From Inquilinus limosus (lineage in GTDB: Bacteria > Pseudomonadota > Alphaproteobacteria > DSM-16000 > Inquilinaceae), in assembly GCF_002195995.1 (NCBI RefSeq), contig NZ_NHON01000002.1:7501-56372 (forward strand): 48,872 nt of DNA. The letters are read 5' to 3'. Each line of letters begins with the position of its first letter. Position 1 is the first letter of the stretch. A model generated the notes under the pieces. That model saw nothing but the letters and a program-made list of their open reading frames with translations, did no database searches and had not been told where the DNA came from. Below are positions 15,900 to 24,034 of the stretch, in pieces. A program made the position numbers and the translations under genes.

Positions 15900-16859
15900 T
15901 CAGATTAACATTTCTTGTTCCCACCAGCCGCGGGTGTTCACGTTAGCGGCGTCGGCAAGGACTTCCAGCTCCGCAATGTCGTCGCTGGTGAGCGTGATGC
16001 CGGCAGCTCGAACCAGACCCTCGATATAATGGGGCTTGGTGACACCGATGATCGGCGTCGCGCCCTTGGCGATGGCCCACGCCGCCGCGACATCGGGAAC
16101 TGCAGCAGCCCGGCTCTGGCCGATCGAGGCGAGCTTGTCTGTCAGCGCCTTCAGCCGAGGCAGGATGCCGTTGTAATGTTCCGCCCGGTTGCTGCCTTCC
16201 GGCAGCGGGTTCTCCGGACTGTACTCGCCGGCCAAGGCGCCCTGTTCAAGCACCATATAGGCGAAGAATGGGATGCCTTGGTTGCGGCAGTAGTCCAGGA
16301 TCCCAGCTTTTTCAGAGCTGTGATAGAGGAGGCTATAGTGGTTCTGGATAGCTTCGACCCGGAACCCGGCTTCGCCAAGGATTTGATCGGCGAGCTTGAT
16401 TTCGCTCAGGTTGTGGTTCGAGACGCCGACATGCTTGACCTTCCCGCTCTTCAGCAACGGGATCAGGTGCGGAGTCCACCGCGGCACATCGGCCGGATTG
16501 TGAATCCAATAGAGGTCGATGTAGTCGGTGCCGAGGTTGGCCAGACTCTGCTCCAGCATGTCCGCCACCGGGTTATCGCTGGTGCTTGCGAGCTGTGGGG
16601 TGAACTTCGTGGAGAGCTGGTAGTCGCTGCGGGCATAGCGCTTCAGGACCTCCCCAAGGACGGTCTCGGAGCGGCCCATGCCGTACACCAGGGCGGTGTC
16701 CCACAGGGTGAATCCGGCCGCCTGGGCCTTGTCGACGACCTCCTCCAGACCAGCCTGAGTCAGGTGGGTGCCGAAGTAGCCGTCGCCAATCTCGCCGCTG
16801 TCGCCCCAAGCCCATGTGCCCAGCGCGACCGCGGGGATCTTCAATGTGTCGATTGCCAT
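15900..16859 (-). CDS. Aldo/keto reductase
   Basis: A 319-residue NADPH-dependent oxidoreductase with a TIM-barrel fold. The catalytic tetrad is visible: Asp in Leu-Trp-Asp-Thr-Ala, Tyr in Val-Tyr-Gly-Met-Gly, Lys in Ser-Thr-Lys-Phe-Thr and His in Trp-Ile-His-Asn-Pro. The NADP-binding C-terminal region includes Ile-Gly-Val-Thr-Lys-Pro. The ATG at 16859 has GGAG upstream. It is divergent from an AraC regulator, with 171 bp between starts, and is almost certainly its target. It likely reduces aldehydes or ketones; the substrate is unknown. Confidence 0.9.
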   Translation of the reverse strand: MAIDTLKIPAVALGTWAWGDSGEIGDGYFGTHLTQAGLEEVVDKAQAAGFTLWDTALVYGMGRSETVLGEVLKRYARSDYQLSTKFTPQLASTSDNPVADMLEQSLANLGTDYIDLYWIHNPADVPRWTPHLIPLLKSGKVKHVGVSNHNLSEIKLADQILGEAGFRVEAIQNHYSLLYHSSEKAGILDYCRNQGIPFFAYMVLEQGALAGEYSPENPLPEGSNRAEHYNGILPRLKALTDKLASIGQSRAAAVPDVAAAWAIAKGATPIIGVTKPHYIEGLVRAAGITLTSDDIAELEVLADAANVNTRGWWEQEMLI

Positions 16860-17030
16860 GTTTGCTCCATACGTGTTCTGCGGTCAGGTTGCTGTGACCC
16901 AGGCCCCGCTGACACTGTGATGCGCGGTGACGTCGGACCGTTAGCCTGATGCGCCGGAATTGCTGCCCAATCCTCCAAAAGCTATGGGCTCGCATTGCCG
17001 CCCTTCCGCGCACATGCGACGGTCGGATTC

Positions 17031-17930
17031 ATGGAAACGCTGACCGAAATCGCGGCCCTGATTGCCCGGCACGTCTCTAAGGACGGCTTCCACGCCACCC
17101 CCATCGAACGTGTGACGCTTGTTCGATCCTCCACGGTGACGATGCCGATGCCGAATGTTTACCGGCCGCAACTGTGCCTCGTCGCGCAGGGGCACAAGGA
17201 GGTCACGCTGGGCGACCGCGTGTTCAGATATGCTCCGGGGCGGTATGGTGTGGTGACCTACGACCTGCCGGCTACGGGCCATGTGGTCGAGGCGACGCCT
17301 GACAAGCCCTACCTCTGCCTGTACCTCGATTTCGATCCGGTCATGCTGGGGGATTTGGCGTTGCGCGTGCCGCCGCCGCCGGGAGCGCCATCCCCGCCCA
17401 TAGGCAAGACGGTGTCCGACGCCGGCCCCGGTCTGCTCGACGCGGCGCTACGCCTGCTGCGCCTGCTCGACGATCCGGCGGCGCTGCCCGTGCTCGGGCC
17501 GCTTGCCGAGCAGGAAATTCTCTACCGCCTGCTCGCCGGCCCCGACGGCGCCAGGATGCGCCACATCACCTCCAGCCAGGGTCGGGTGGCCCAGGTCGGC
17601 CGCGCCATCGCCTGGATCGGGAAGAACTTCCGGGAACGGTTCAGCATCGAGCGGCTTGCCGCGGAAGTCGGCATGAGCCCGTCGAGCCTGCACGAACATT
17701 TTCGCACGGTGACGGCGATGACGCCGCTGCAATTCCAGAAGCAGCTCAGGCTGCAGGACGCGCGCAGCCTGATGCTGGTCCAGGACATCGACGTCACGAC
17801 CGCCGCCCTCCGCGTTGGTTACGAAAGCCCGTCGCAGTTCAGTCGCGAATATCGCCGCCACTTTGGAGAGCCGCCGGCGCGCGACATAGCCCGCTTGCGC
17901 GCTTCGCCGGGCTTGGCAGTGGTCGCTTGA
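17031..17930 (+). CDS. AraC-family transcriptional regulator
   Basis: A 299-residue regulator with an AraC-type N-terminal domain (Arg-Pro-Gln-Leu-Cys-Leu-Val-Ala-Gln-Gly and Tyr-Gly-Val-Val-Thr-Tyr-Asp-Leu-Pro) and a C-terminal double helix-turn-helix (Glu-Val-Gly-Met-Ser-Pro-Ser-Ser-Leu-His and Val-Gly-Tyr-Glu-Ser-Pro-Ser-Gln-Phe-Ser-Arg-Glu-Tyr-Arg). The ATG at 17031 is preferred over an upstream TTG at 16995 because it gives the usual family start Met-Glu-Thr-Leu. It is divergent from the aldo-keto reductase, a common arrangement for this family, and probably activates it in response to an electrophile or aromatic compound. Confidence 0.88.
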   Translation: METLTEIAALIARHVSKDGFHATPIERVTLVRSSTVTMPMPNVYRPQLCLVAQGHKEVTLGDRVFRYAPGRYGVVTYDLPATGHVVEATPDKPYLCLYLDFDPVMLGDLALRVPPPPGAPSPPIGKTVSDAGPGLLDAALRLLRLLDDPAALPVLGPLAEQEILYRLLAGPDGARMRHITSSQGRVAQVGRAIAWIGKNFRERFSIERLAAEVGMSPSSLHEHFRTVTAMTPLQFQKQLRLQDARSLMLVQDIDVTTAALRVGYESPSQFSREYRRHFGEPPARDIARLRASPGLAVVA

Positions 17931-18276
17931 GTTCAGGGCCTGCCGATGTCGGCACATCAGCGATTGGTTGAATATCGTCCCCTTGAGGACGTGGCCGAAA
18001 TCCAAATGCGGCTGCTCTGAATAAGTCTTGCAAGGGACGCTTAGGTTTGGCGGGCCGGGCAAGATCACCATAAGGCCGCATGTCCGTCGTGGAGAGGTGA
18101 CGAATGCTGATGTCGCTACCCTTCGAGAGGGCCTGGCCACCCGGCCGGCGATGATCGAAGGAGAGAGCCATGACGGAGCGCCGAATTCGATGACCGGCTT
18201 CAAGGGCCTTGCAGGGGACTAGGCCGGCAAGGATCAGCTTCTCCCAGCCAAGTTGGCCTGCGTCCGCTGCGGGTCC
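17931..18276. other. Gene-free stretch before the IS1182-type element
   Basis: No coding region is supported. A weak hairpin CGTCC...GGACG near 17980 could be the end of the AraC transcript. A CATGTCCG motif near 18079 resembles the start of the dispersed repeat but has no convincing remainder. Confidence 0.5.
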
Positions 18277-19845
18277 AGGCCGTGTGAAAAGCCTCTGGTC
18301 TGATAGACTGTGGGAGGGCTGAGCGGGGGGCAGGCGTGAAGCGTTTCGTCGAGGGTGAAGACCGCCGCCAAGTCGCGTTGCTGCCGGACTGCGTGGACGA
18401 CTACGTCGGCGAGGACAACCCGGTTCGCGCCGTGGATGCCTTCGTCGAGGAGTTGGATCTGGCGGCGCTGGGCTTTGCCGGCGTGGTGCCGGAGGCGACC
18501 GGCCGTCCGTCGCACCATCCGGCCACGCCTATCTCTACGGCTACCTGAACCGGATCGCGTCGAGCCGCCGGCTGGAGCGGGAGGCCCAGCGCAACCTGGA
18601 ACTGATGTGGCTGACCGGCCGGCTGATGCCGGACTTCAAGACCATCGCGGACTTCCGCCGCGACAACGGACCGGCGATCCAGGCGACCTGCCGGCAGTTC
18701 GTGCTGCTGTGCCGGAGATTGAGCCTGTTCTCCGAGGCCGTGGTCGCGATCGACGGCAGCAAGTTCAAGGCCGTGAACAACCGCGACAAGAACTACACCC
18801 CGGGCAAGCTGCAGAGCCGGATCGAGCAGATCGAGGCCAACATCGCGCGCTACCTGTCGGCGATGGATGCCGCCGACCGGCAGGAGGGCGAGGTGGCGCA
18901 GGCGAAGTCGGCGCGGCTGAAGGAGAAGATCGCGGTGCTGCGGACGCAGGTGCAGCAGTTCCGGGCGATGGAGGAAGCGGTTCGGGCCGCTCCCGACCAG
19001 CAGGTCTCGTTGACCGACCCGGATGCGCGCTCGATGGCGACCAGCGGCAAGGGCACCGGCATCGTCGGCTACAACGTGCAGGCCGCGGTCGATGCCAAGC
19101 ACCACCTGATCGTCGCCCATGAGGTCACCAATGTCGGCAGCGACCGCGCCCAGCTCTCGAAGATGGCGCAGCAGGCGCGGGACGCCGGGGGCTTTGAGGC
19201 GCTGACCGTCTCGCCGATCGCGGCTACTTCAAGGGCGAGGAGATCCTGGCCTGCGACCAGGCCGGCATGACGCCGCTTGTGCCCAAGCCGCTGACCTCTG
19301 GCTCCAAAGCCGAAGGGCGGTTCGGCAAGCAGGACTTCGTCTACCTCCCCGAGGACAACGAATACCGCTGCCCGGCCGGGGAACGGCTGACCTGGCGGTT
19401 CGACAGCGTCGAGAGGGGGCAGACCCTGCACTCCTACTGGGCCAGCACCTGCTCCACCTGTCCGATCAAGCCGCAATGCACCACCGGCCAGGAGCGCCGC
19501 ATCAAACGCTGGGAACATGAGGCCGTCATCGACGCCATGCAGGAGCGGCTGGATCAGACGCCGAATGCCATGCGGATCCGACGGCAGACGGTCGAGCACC
19601 CGTTCGGCACCCTCAAGGCCTGGATGGGTGCCACCCACTTCCTGACCCGAGGGCTACAACGCGTCAGCACCGAGATGAGCCTCTTGGTCCTCGCCTACAA
19701 CCTCAAGCGCGTGATCTCCATCCTCGGCGTCGCGGGCTTGCTAGAAGCGATCCGGGTCTGACGCCCGATCAGTCGAACCATTCCCGACAAACACGCTCGA
19801 CGAAAACCCACCTGCAATCATCGCACGCGCGTTTCCACACGACCT
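18277..19845 (+). mobile_element. IS1182-family insertion sequence, decayed
   Basis: The element is delimited by imperfect terminal inverted repeats: AGGCCGTGTGAAAA at 18277-18290 and, on the other strand, AGGTCGTGTGGAAA ending at 19845 (about 14 of 19 bases agree over the longer match). The length of about 1.57 kb fits one transposase gene of this family. No clear target-site duplication was found: the four bases outside each end differ. The element separates the AraC module from the SDR/amidase module and is flanked on its right by the repeat copy at 19860. Confidence 0.7.
18336..19761 (+). pseudogene. IS1182-family transposase, two frameshifts
   Basis: A DDE transposase gene spread over all three forward frames. 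Part 1 (18336 to about 18515) has Lys-Arg-Phe-Val-Glu-Gly-Glu-Asp-Arg-Arg and Glu-Asn-Pro-Val-Arg-Ala-Val-Asp. Part 2 (about 18520-19208) has Tyr-Gly-Tyr-Leu-Asn-Arg, Leu-Thr-Gly-Arg-Leu-Met-Pro-Asp-Phe-Lys-Thr-Ile and Ala-Ile-Asp-Gly-Ser-Lys-Phe. Part 3 (about 19210-19761) has Asp-Arg-Gly-Tyr-Phe-Lys-Gly, Cys-Ser-Thr-Cys-Pro-Ile-Lys-Pro-Gln-Cys and Glu-His-Pro-Phe-Gly-Thr. The first break looks like a small deletion near 18520, the second a single-base loss near 19209. The element cannot transpose by itself. Confidence 0.88.
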
Positions 19846-19859
19846 CGGTCGCGTCCGGT

Positions 19860-19998
19860 CATGTCCGCTTCGTAGAGCGCGCTGGGCGGCCGGTTTGGAG
19901 CGCTATCTGAAATCCGAGATGATCGGGACGGGCCGAATTCCGCGGGTTCGAGCGACGTCCGGTGTTGGAGCGCCAATGCGATGACCGCATATGGCGCA
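19860..19998 (+). repeat. Dispersed ~140-bp repeat, copy 2 (reference copy)
   Basis: Starts CATGTCCGCTTCGTAGAGC, the same first 19 bases as the copy at 23289, and ends with GATGACCGCATATGGCGCA. Its last 100 bp (19899-19998) recur at 36776-36875 with a single mismatch (19981 against 36858). It begins 14 bp outside the right end of the IS1182-type element. Confidence 0.85.
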
Positions 19999-20087
19999 CC
20001 TCAGTCTGGCCGCGCACTGCCAGGGAAGAGCGGAAAGAGGGCTTCGGTTCCGGTGACCGAAGCCCTCGTGCTCAGACGCTCAAGGTC

Positions 20088-20421
20088 TCATACCTGTGCC
20101 AGGCCGCCATCGACGAAATCCTCTCCGCCGGTCATGAAGTTGCTATCCGAGGAGGCCAGGAACGCGGCCACCGCCCCCGTCTCCGTCGGGTCGCCCGTGC
20201 GGCGTCGTGCTCCCGAGCGCATCCAGCGCTTCCTCGCCCACGATCTCCAGCGCCAGCTCTGTCTTGGTCGGCCCCGGGGATAGTACATTGACGCGGATGC
20301 CCGTTCCGCGGAGGTCCAGCGCCCAGTTGCGCGCCAGGTTGCGGATCGCCGCCTTGGTCGCGCTATAGACGCTGAATTGCGGTGTCTCCATCGCAGGCGC
20401 ATTCGCATCGAGCACGGGCAT
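20088..20421 (-). pseudogene. Short-chain dehydrogenase/reductase (SDR), truncated and frameshifted
   Basis: The C-terminal half of an SDR. One frame reads Tyr-Ser-Ala-Thr-Lys-Ala-Ala (catalytic Tyr and Lys) followed by Arg-Val-Asn-Val-Leu-Ser-Pro-Gly-Pro. After a single-base shift near 20200 the next frame gives Phe-Leu-Ala-Ser-Ser-Asp-Ser-Asn-Phe-Met-Thr-Gly and ends Val-Asp-Gly-Gly-Leu-Ala-Gln-Val. The NAD-binding Rossmann N-terminus is absent upstream of about 20421, so the gene is dead by both truncation and frameshift. Confidence 0.8.
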
Positions 20422-20436
20422 CGGTGTGTCTTTGTA

Positions 20437-20452
20437 GGGCCGGCAACGGCCC
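20437..20452 (-). terminator. Candidate terminator hairpin after the amidase gene
   Basis: A perfect 6-bp stem GGGCCG/CGGCCC with a four-base loop, 31 bp beyond the amidase stop on the minus strand, followed by TACAAAG. The U-run is weak, so termination efficiency is uncertain. Confidence 0.4.
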
Positions 20453-20483
20453 CGAGAGCGCACCGCTCCCAGGGCGCACCGCC

Positions 20484-21890
20484 TCACAGGGCCGGATGAA
20501 GGCCACGCACCGGACTCACATCCTCGAGCAGCGATGCGATGTGCAGGATCGTCGACTCCGCGAGCCAACTGCCCACGAGTTGGACATTGATCGGCAGGCC
20601 GTCGCGGCTGGTGCCGAACCGCATCGAAATGCCGGGCAGACCGGTCACGTTCAGCGGCACGGTCGCGCCCTGGAGATAGGTCGCGTCCACCCTGTGGCCC
20701 TCGATAATGAACTCGTCGACGCCGTGCTTATGGGCCGGGATCGGCAGCACCTGCGTGATGAGGGCGTCGAAGCTGCGGAAGTACTCGGCGTAGCCGTCGC
20801 GCAGGCGCTCGGCCGCCTGTTCAGCCGCAATGTAGTCGTCCATTGATGTTTCCGGCAGCGACAGCATGGTCCTCGCCATCTTGTAGATCTCGTCGTCGTG
20901 GCGACCGGCAACAGCCTCGCGGAAGGCGGGCTTCATCTCCATGACGTGGAGCTTGTTGAACACGTCGAGCGCGAAGTCGCGCTCGAGCGCCGGGATGCGC
21001 ACCTCCTCGACGTGAATGCCGAGCGCCTTCAGTGTCTCGGCCGCTGCCTTGACGGTCGCCGCCACCTCGGGATCGATCGGACCGTAACCCGGACCGGTCA
21101 TCCAGCCCACACGGAGCTGACGATAAGGCTGGGGGCCGATGCCGGCGTCGAACGGCGCGGTACTGGTCGAGAAGGCATCGAGGCCGTCAGCGCCCGACAG
21201 CTGCGAGAAGGCGAGCGCCAGATCGCGGATGCTGCGCGCCATGGGGCCGACATGCCAGAAGCGACGCGGGGCACGCGGCCAGACTCCGGTCATCGGCACG
21301 CGCCCATGTGTCGCCTTAAGGGACACGATGCCGGTCTGGGCTGCCGGTCCGCGCACCGAGATGGCGAGGTCGGTACCGAGCCCGAGCGGCGACATGCCGG
21401 CGGCGATGGCTGCGGACTCGCCGCCGCTCGACCCGCCCGGCGTGCGTTCCAGATTCCACGGGTTGTTCGAGCGACCCGAGAGCAGATTGTCGCTCTCGAC
21501 CCAGTACGAGAATTCCGGCAGGTTGGTCTTCGCGAGCAGGATTGCACCGGCCTTCTTCAGTCGGGCGACGCTGGTCGCGTCGGCGCCGGGCGTCCGGCCT
21601 TTGAAGATAGGCGAGCCGCGCTGCGTCATCACACCGGCGGTGTCGATTGAGTCCTTGACGGTGAACGGAACGCCATGGAGCGGACCGAGCTCCTCACCGG
21701 CCAGCACCGCTGCTTCGGCGGCCTTGGCGGCCTCGATCGCGCCGTCCGCGACGGTCACGATGGCGTTGACCCTAGGGTCGACCGCCGAGATCCGGTCGAG
21801 ATGCGCCTGCAATACTTCAACCGGCGAGACGTGGCGGGTGCGGATCAGCTCGGCGAGTCGGGTCGCGTCGGAATAGAAGAGGTCGGTCAT
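20484..21890 (-). CDS. Amidase (amidase-signature family)
   Basis: A 468-residue hydrolase of the Ser-cisSer-Lys family, cutting C-N amide bonds. The catalytic Lys is in Phe-Thr-Val-Lys-Asp-Ser, the cis-Ser in Pro-Gly-Gly-Ser-Ser-Gly-Gly-Glu, and the nucleophile Ser in Thr-Asp-Leu-Ala-Ile-Ser-Val-Arg-Gly-Pro-Ala. The usual Gly-Gly before that Ser is Ala-Ile here, a departure at the oxyanion-hole loop that may mark a subfamily. The ATG at 21890 has AAGGA eight bases upstream and is preferred over a frame reaching 21914. A truncated copy of the same 5' end lies directly upstream, and a divergent TetR gene with two operator-like sites suggests substrate-induced expression. The substrate is unknown. 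Confidence 0.9.
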   Translation of the reverse strand: MTDLFYSDATRLAELIRTRHVSPVEVLQAHLDRISAVDPRVNAIVTVADGAIEAAKAAEAAVLAGEELGPLHGVPFTVKDSIDTAGVMTQRGSPIFKGRTPGADATSVARLKKAGAILLAKTNLPEFSYWVESDNLLSGRSNNPWNLERTPGGSSGGESAAIAAGMSPLGLGTDLAISVRGPAAQTGIVSLKATHGRVPMTGVWPRAPRRFWHVGPMARSIRDLALAFSQLSGADGLDAFSTSTAPFDAGIGPQPYRQLRVGWMTGPGYGPIDPEVAATVKAAAETLKALGIHVEEVRIPALERDFALDVFNKLHVMEMKPAFREAVAGRHDDEIYKMARTMLSLPETSMDDYIAAEQAAERLRDGYAEYFRSFDALITQVLPIPAHKHGVDEFIIEGHRVDATYLQGATVPLNVTGLPGISMRFGTSRDGLPINVQLVGSWLAESTILHIASLLEDVSPVRGLHPAL

Positions 21891-22114
21891 GTCGTGATCC
21901 TTACTGGTGCGCAAGGGAGGCTGTGCGCCGCGGCTTCGGCGCGCTTCGCGTCCTCCAGCGTGTCGTCCGCCAGGGGAACGACCGCATTCAGCGGGGAGTT
22001 ACGATAGCGATGCGATCGAGATGGGGGCCGCACCACCTCCAGCGGCGAGAGAGCGCGCCTCCGGATCGGCTCACCCAGTCGGGTCGTGTCGGAGAAGAGG
22101 CTGTCAGCTTTCAT
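21887..22114 (-). pseudogene. Amidase N-terminal fragment (partial tandem duplicate)
   Basis: Encodes Leu-Phe-Ser-Asp-Thr-Thr-Arg-Leu-Gly-Glu, then Leu-Ser-Pro-Leu-Glu-Val-Val, Leu-Asn-Ala-Val-Val-Pro-Leu-Ala-Asp and Ala-Lys-Arg-Ala-Glu-Ala-Ala. This parallels the first 60 or so residues of the amidase immediately downstream (Phe-Tyr-Ser-Asp-Ala-Thr-Arg-Leu-Ala-Glu ... Ala-Lys-Ala-Ala-Glu-Ala-Ala). It stops just where the intact gene begins. Probably a paralogue reduced by deletion; the promoter now driving the intact amidase would sit upstream of this fragment. Confidence 0.75.
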
Positions 22115-22126
22115 ATTGCAGGCTAC

Positions 22127-22140
22127 CTAACGTTCGTTAG
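22127..22140. promoter_or_regulatory. TetR operator-like inverted repeat 1
   Basis: CTAACG-TT-CGTTAG, perfect 6-bp arms with a 2-bp centre, in the intergenic region between the amidase fragment and the divergent TetR gene. A near-copy lies 56 bp away. Confidence 0.6.
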
Positions 22141-22182
22141 AATTGCGAATTAGGTTTTCTTTTTTGCGCTGTCAAGCTCTAA

Positions 22183-22196
22183 CTAACGGCCGATAG
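22183..22196. promoter_or_regulatory. TetR operator-like inverted repeat 2
   Basis: CTAACG-GC-CGATAG, the same left arm as the site at 22127 with one mismatch in the right arm. Paired sites of this kind suggest the TetR protein represses both itself and the amidase. Confidence 0.55.
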
Positions 22197-22226
22197 GTGG
22201 CGGTGCCGAGCAGGATTACCAGGACA

Positions 22227-22793
22227 ATGACGAGCACGAATTCGAAGGATGCGATTCTCGCCGAGGCGACCAGCATCGCCCAGGCGCATGGCTATAACGG
22301 CATGAACTACCGCGAGCTGGCGGAGCGGGTCGGCATCAAGGCCGCGAGCATCTACCACCACTTCCCGAGCAAGGCGGAGTTGGGCGCCGCGGTGGCCAAG
22401 CGCTACTGGGAGACCACCGTGACCGAGCTAGACGCCCTTGCATCGGCGGCAGGAGATCCGACTTCGGCCCTAAGAGAATACCCCAGGATCTTCCGACGGT
22501 CGCTTGAGCACGACAATCGGCTGTGCCTCTGCAGTTTCATGTCGGCCGAGTTCGACGACCTGCCGGCCCCAGTGAAGGCCGAAGTCCAGACGTTCGCCGA
22601 CGTAAATGCGGATTGGCTGGCGAAGATGCTGGCGGCGGCGGATGGTTCGTCGGTGGAGGATAAAGCAGGCAAGGCCCGAGCGATTTTCTCGGCCGTTGCT
22701 GGCGCGCAACTATTCGCCCGGAGCCGGGCCGACATATCGGCGTTTGACGATCTCATCGAGAGCTATCGCGCGTCCGGCTTGCTACCGACGTGA
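22227..22793 (+). CDS. TetR-family transcriptional regulator
   Basis: A 188-residue repressor with a TetR helix-turn-helix (Asn-Tyr-Arg-Glu-Leu-Ala-Glu-Arg-Val-Gly-Ile-Lys-Ala-Ala-Ser-Ile-Tyr-His-His-Phe) and a helical ligand domain with Asp-Asn-Arg-Leu-Cys-Leu-Cys-Ser-Phe. The ATG at 22227 is preferred; an in-frame GTG at 22197 would start directly after the second operator. It is divergent from the amidase genes and probably regulates them and itself. Confidence 0.9.
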   Translation: MTSTNSKDAILAEATSIAQAHGYNGMNYRELAERVGIKAASIYHHFPSKAELGAAVAKRYWETTVTELDALASAAGDPTSALREYPRIFRRSLEHDNRLCLCSFMSAEFDDLPAPVKAEVQTFADVNADWLAKMLAAADGSSVEDKAGKARAIFSAVAGAQLFARSRADISAFDDLIESYRASGLLPT

Positions 22794-22929
22794 GAGCACG
22801 ACACCGCTGGCCTTCTGCAAGCACCGCTCAGCGGTTCAGCGCCTAGCTCTCCGCGATCCGGTGACGGAATGTCCCTGCATCTGAGATGCGCGATATTCCT
22901 CAGAATCCATCGCCGGATGGTTCCCGGTC

Positions 22930-23159
22930 TCAGCGCTTGGGCGCCTCGGGTGGCTGCTCCAGGAGCACACCGGGCGCAGCGTTCAACGCCTTAGCCAGCT
23001 TACCGATCATCGCGACCGTCGCGCTGTACTGTGCGCTTTCCAGTTGGCAGAGATACCGCGGTCCACTCCGGCCCGGAACGCCAGATCGGTCTGCGTCATC
23101 CGTCTCTCCCGGCGGAAGCGCCGGAGATTCAATGCGACGAGTCCCCGAATGTCGCTCAC
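22930..23159 (-). pseudogene. XRE-family (Cro/CI-type) helix-turn-helix regulator, one frameshift
   Basis: From a GTG at 23159 the frame reads Leu-Asn-Leu-Arg-Arg-Phe-Arg-Arg-Glu-Arg-Arg-Met-Thr-Gln, then Leu-Ala-Phe-Arg-Ala-Gly-Val-Asp-Arg. A single missing base near 23057 moves the rest to the next frame: Tyr-Leu-Cys-Gln-Leu-Glu-Ser, Met-Ile-Gly-Lys-Leu-Ala-Lys-Ala-Leu-Asn and Leu-Leu-Glu-Gln-Pro-Pro-Glu, ending at a TGA. The total of 230 bp is one short of 77 codons. Everything else about the 76-residue protein looks normal, so this is a young pseudogene or a sequencing error. Confidence 0.8.
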
Positions 23160-23474
23160 GGCGTCCCTATCGCGTGCTGCCGTCGTCAGCGCTCAAAACT
23201 CCCGAAGCCTCATGGCAATGCGGAGACCCTCCAGCTGGCGCTCCGCCACCGCCAGTGGGATGGTGTGGAACCCGGGATCGCATCCGGGCATGTCCGCTTC
23301 GTAGAGCCGGCACGGGCGGCCGCTTTCGGGCCTCCTTTGAGGTCGCTGCTGACCGAGAAGGCTGGATTCAATCGGTCCTAGCGATGTCCGGTGTTGCGGC
23401 GACTCAGCTATGGCCGGAACTGGCGCCCTTCGGCCCGGCTGGGCTGGTCGGGAAGTCAGAAATCTGGCGCTGGG
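23160..23474. other. Gene-free stretch holding a repeat copy
   Basis: No coding region is supported here. The interval between the XRE pseudogene and nsrR is occupied mainly by the repeat copy at 23289-23426. Confidence 0.55.
23289..23426 (+). repeat. Dispersed ~140-bp repeat, copy 3
   Basis: It shares its first 19 bases exactly with the copy at 19860. It keeps GGGCGGCCGCTTT at the same position and the core GCGATGTCCGGTGTTG, and ends ACTGGCGC, with the same overall length of 138 bp. The middle is diverged. Confidence 0.75.
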
Positions 23475-23930
23475 CTAAGTTTGCCATGTTCGCGCGGGTT
23501 CGATATCCGACGGTGCCAGAGCGAACAGCTCCCGCAGCACTGAGCGTCGGCTGAGCAGGTCGGCGACGGTGTATTTGTCGAGCACGCCCAGGAAGGCGCG
23601 GGTCGCTTCGGCCAGGATGCCTGGGAGCCCGCAGGCGGGTGCGATCAGGCAGCCCCGGCAGTCAACGAGTTCAAAACCCGCTTCGGTGTGCCTGACGAGT
23701 TCGCCCAGATTGATCTTGTCGGCTGGTCGCGCCAACCGGACTCCACCATGGCGGCCGCGCACTGTCTCCACATAGCCGGCGTTCCCGAGGTCCTGCACCA
23801 CCTTCATCAGGTTGGCGTGCGATATGTCGTAGACGCGCGCGATTTCGGCGATCGAGGTCAACTCGCCGTCGTGGGTGCCGAGGCGGATCATCACCCGCAT
23901 CGCATAGTCGGTATAGCGTGTCAGCTTCAT
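23475..23930 (-). CDS. nsrR: Nitric-oxide-sensing Rrf2-family repressor NsrR
   Basis: A 151-residue Rrf2 regulator. It starts Met-Lys-Leu-Thr-Arg-Tyr-Thr-Asp-Tyr-Ala-Met-Arg, and the winged helix includes Ile-Ser-His-Ala-Asn-Leu-Met-Lys-Val-Val. Three Cys (91, 94 and 100; Cys-Arg-Gly-Cys ... Cys-Gly-Leu) match the iron-sulfur cluster ligands of NsrR, which loses DNA binding when NO attacks the cluster. The ATG at 23930 gives the family start; a longer frame reaching 24005 runs into the operator. It is divergent from two haemoglobin genes with an inverted repeat in between, the expected regulon. Confidence 0.92.
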   Translation of the reverse strand: MKLTRYTDYAMRVMIRLGTHDGELTSIAEIARVYDISHANLMKVVQDLGNAGYVETVRGRHGGVRLARPADKINLGELVRHTEAGFELVDCRGCLIAPACGLPGILAEATRAFLGVLDKYTVADLLSRRSVLRELFALAPSDIEPARTWQT

Positions 23931-24002
23931 GGCGCTCGGTCCTGGCGCGGCGCATCCAAATTTATCATTCATCTTTGTTGCATGTTTTTCGCCGCGTCGA
24001 TA

Positions 24003-24021
24003 CATTCATATCAGATGAATG
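24003..24021. promoter_or_regulatory. Probable NsrR operator
   Basis: CATTCAT-ATCAG-ATGAATG, perfect 7-bp arms, located 14 bp before the truncated haemoglobin start. Its half-sites resemble the NsrR consensus half GATGCATTT. A second related sequence, ATTCATCTTTGTTGCATG, lies near 23967. Confidence 0.65.
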
Positions 24022-24034
24022 GTTGAGGTGACGC

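Noticed and set aside
18068-18100. Further repeat copy at CATGTCCGTCGTGG
   Set aside because: Only the opening motif matches; the second core and terminal ATGGCGC are absent at the expected distance.
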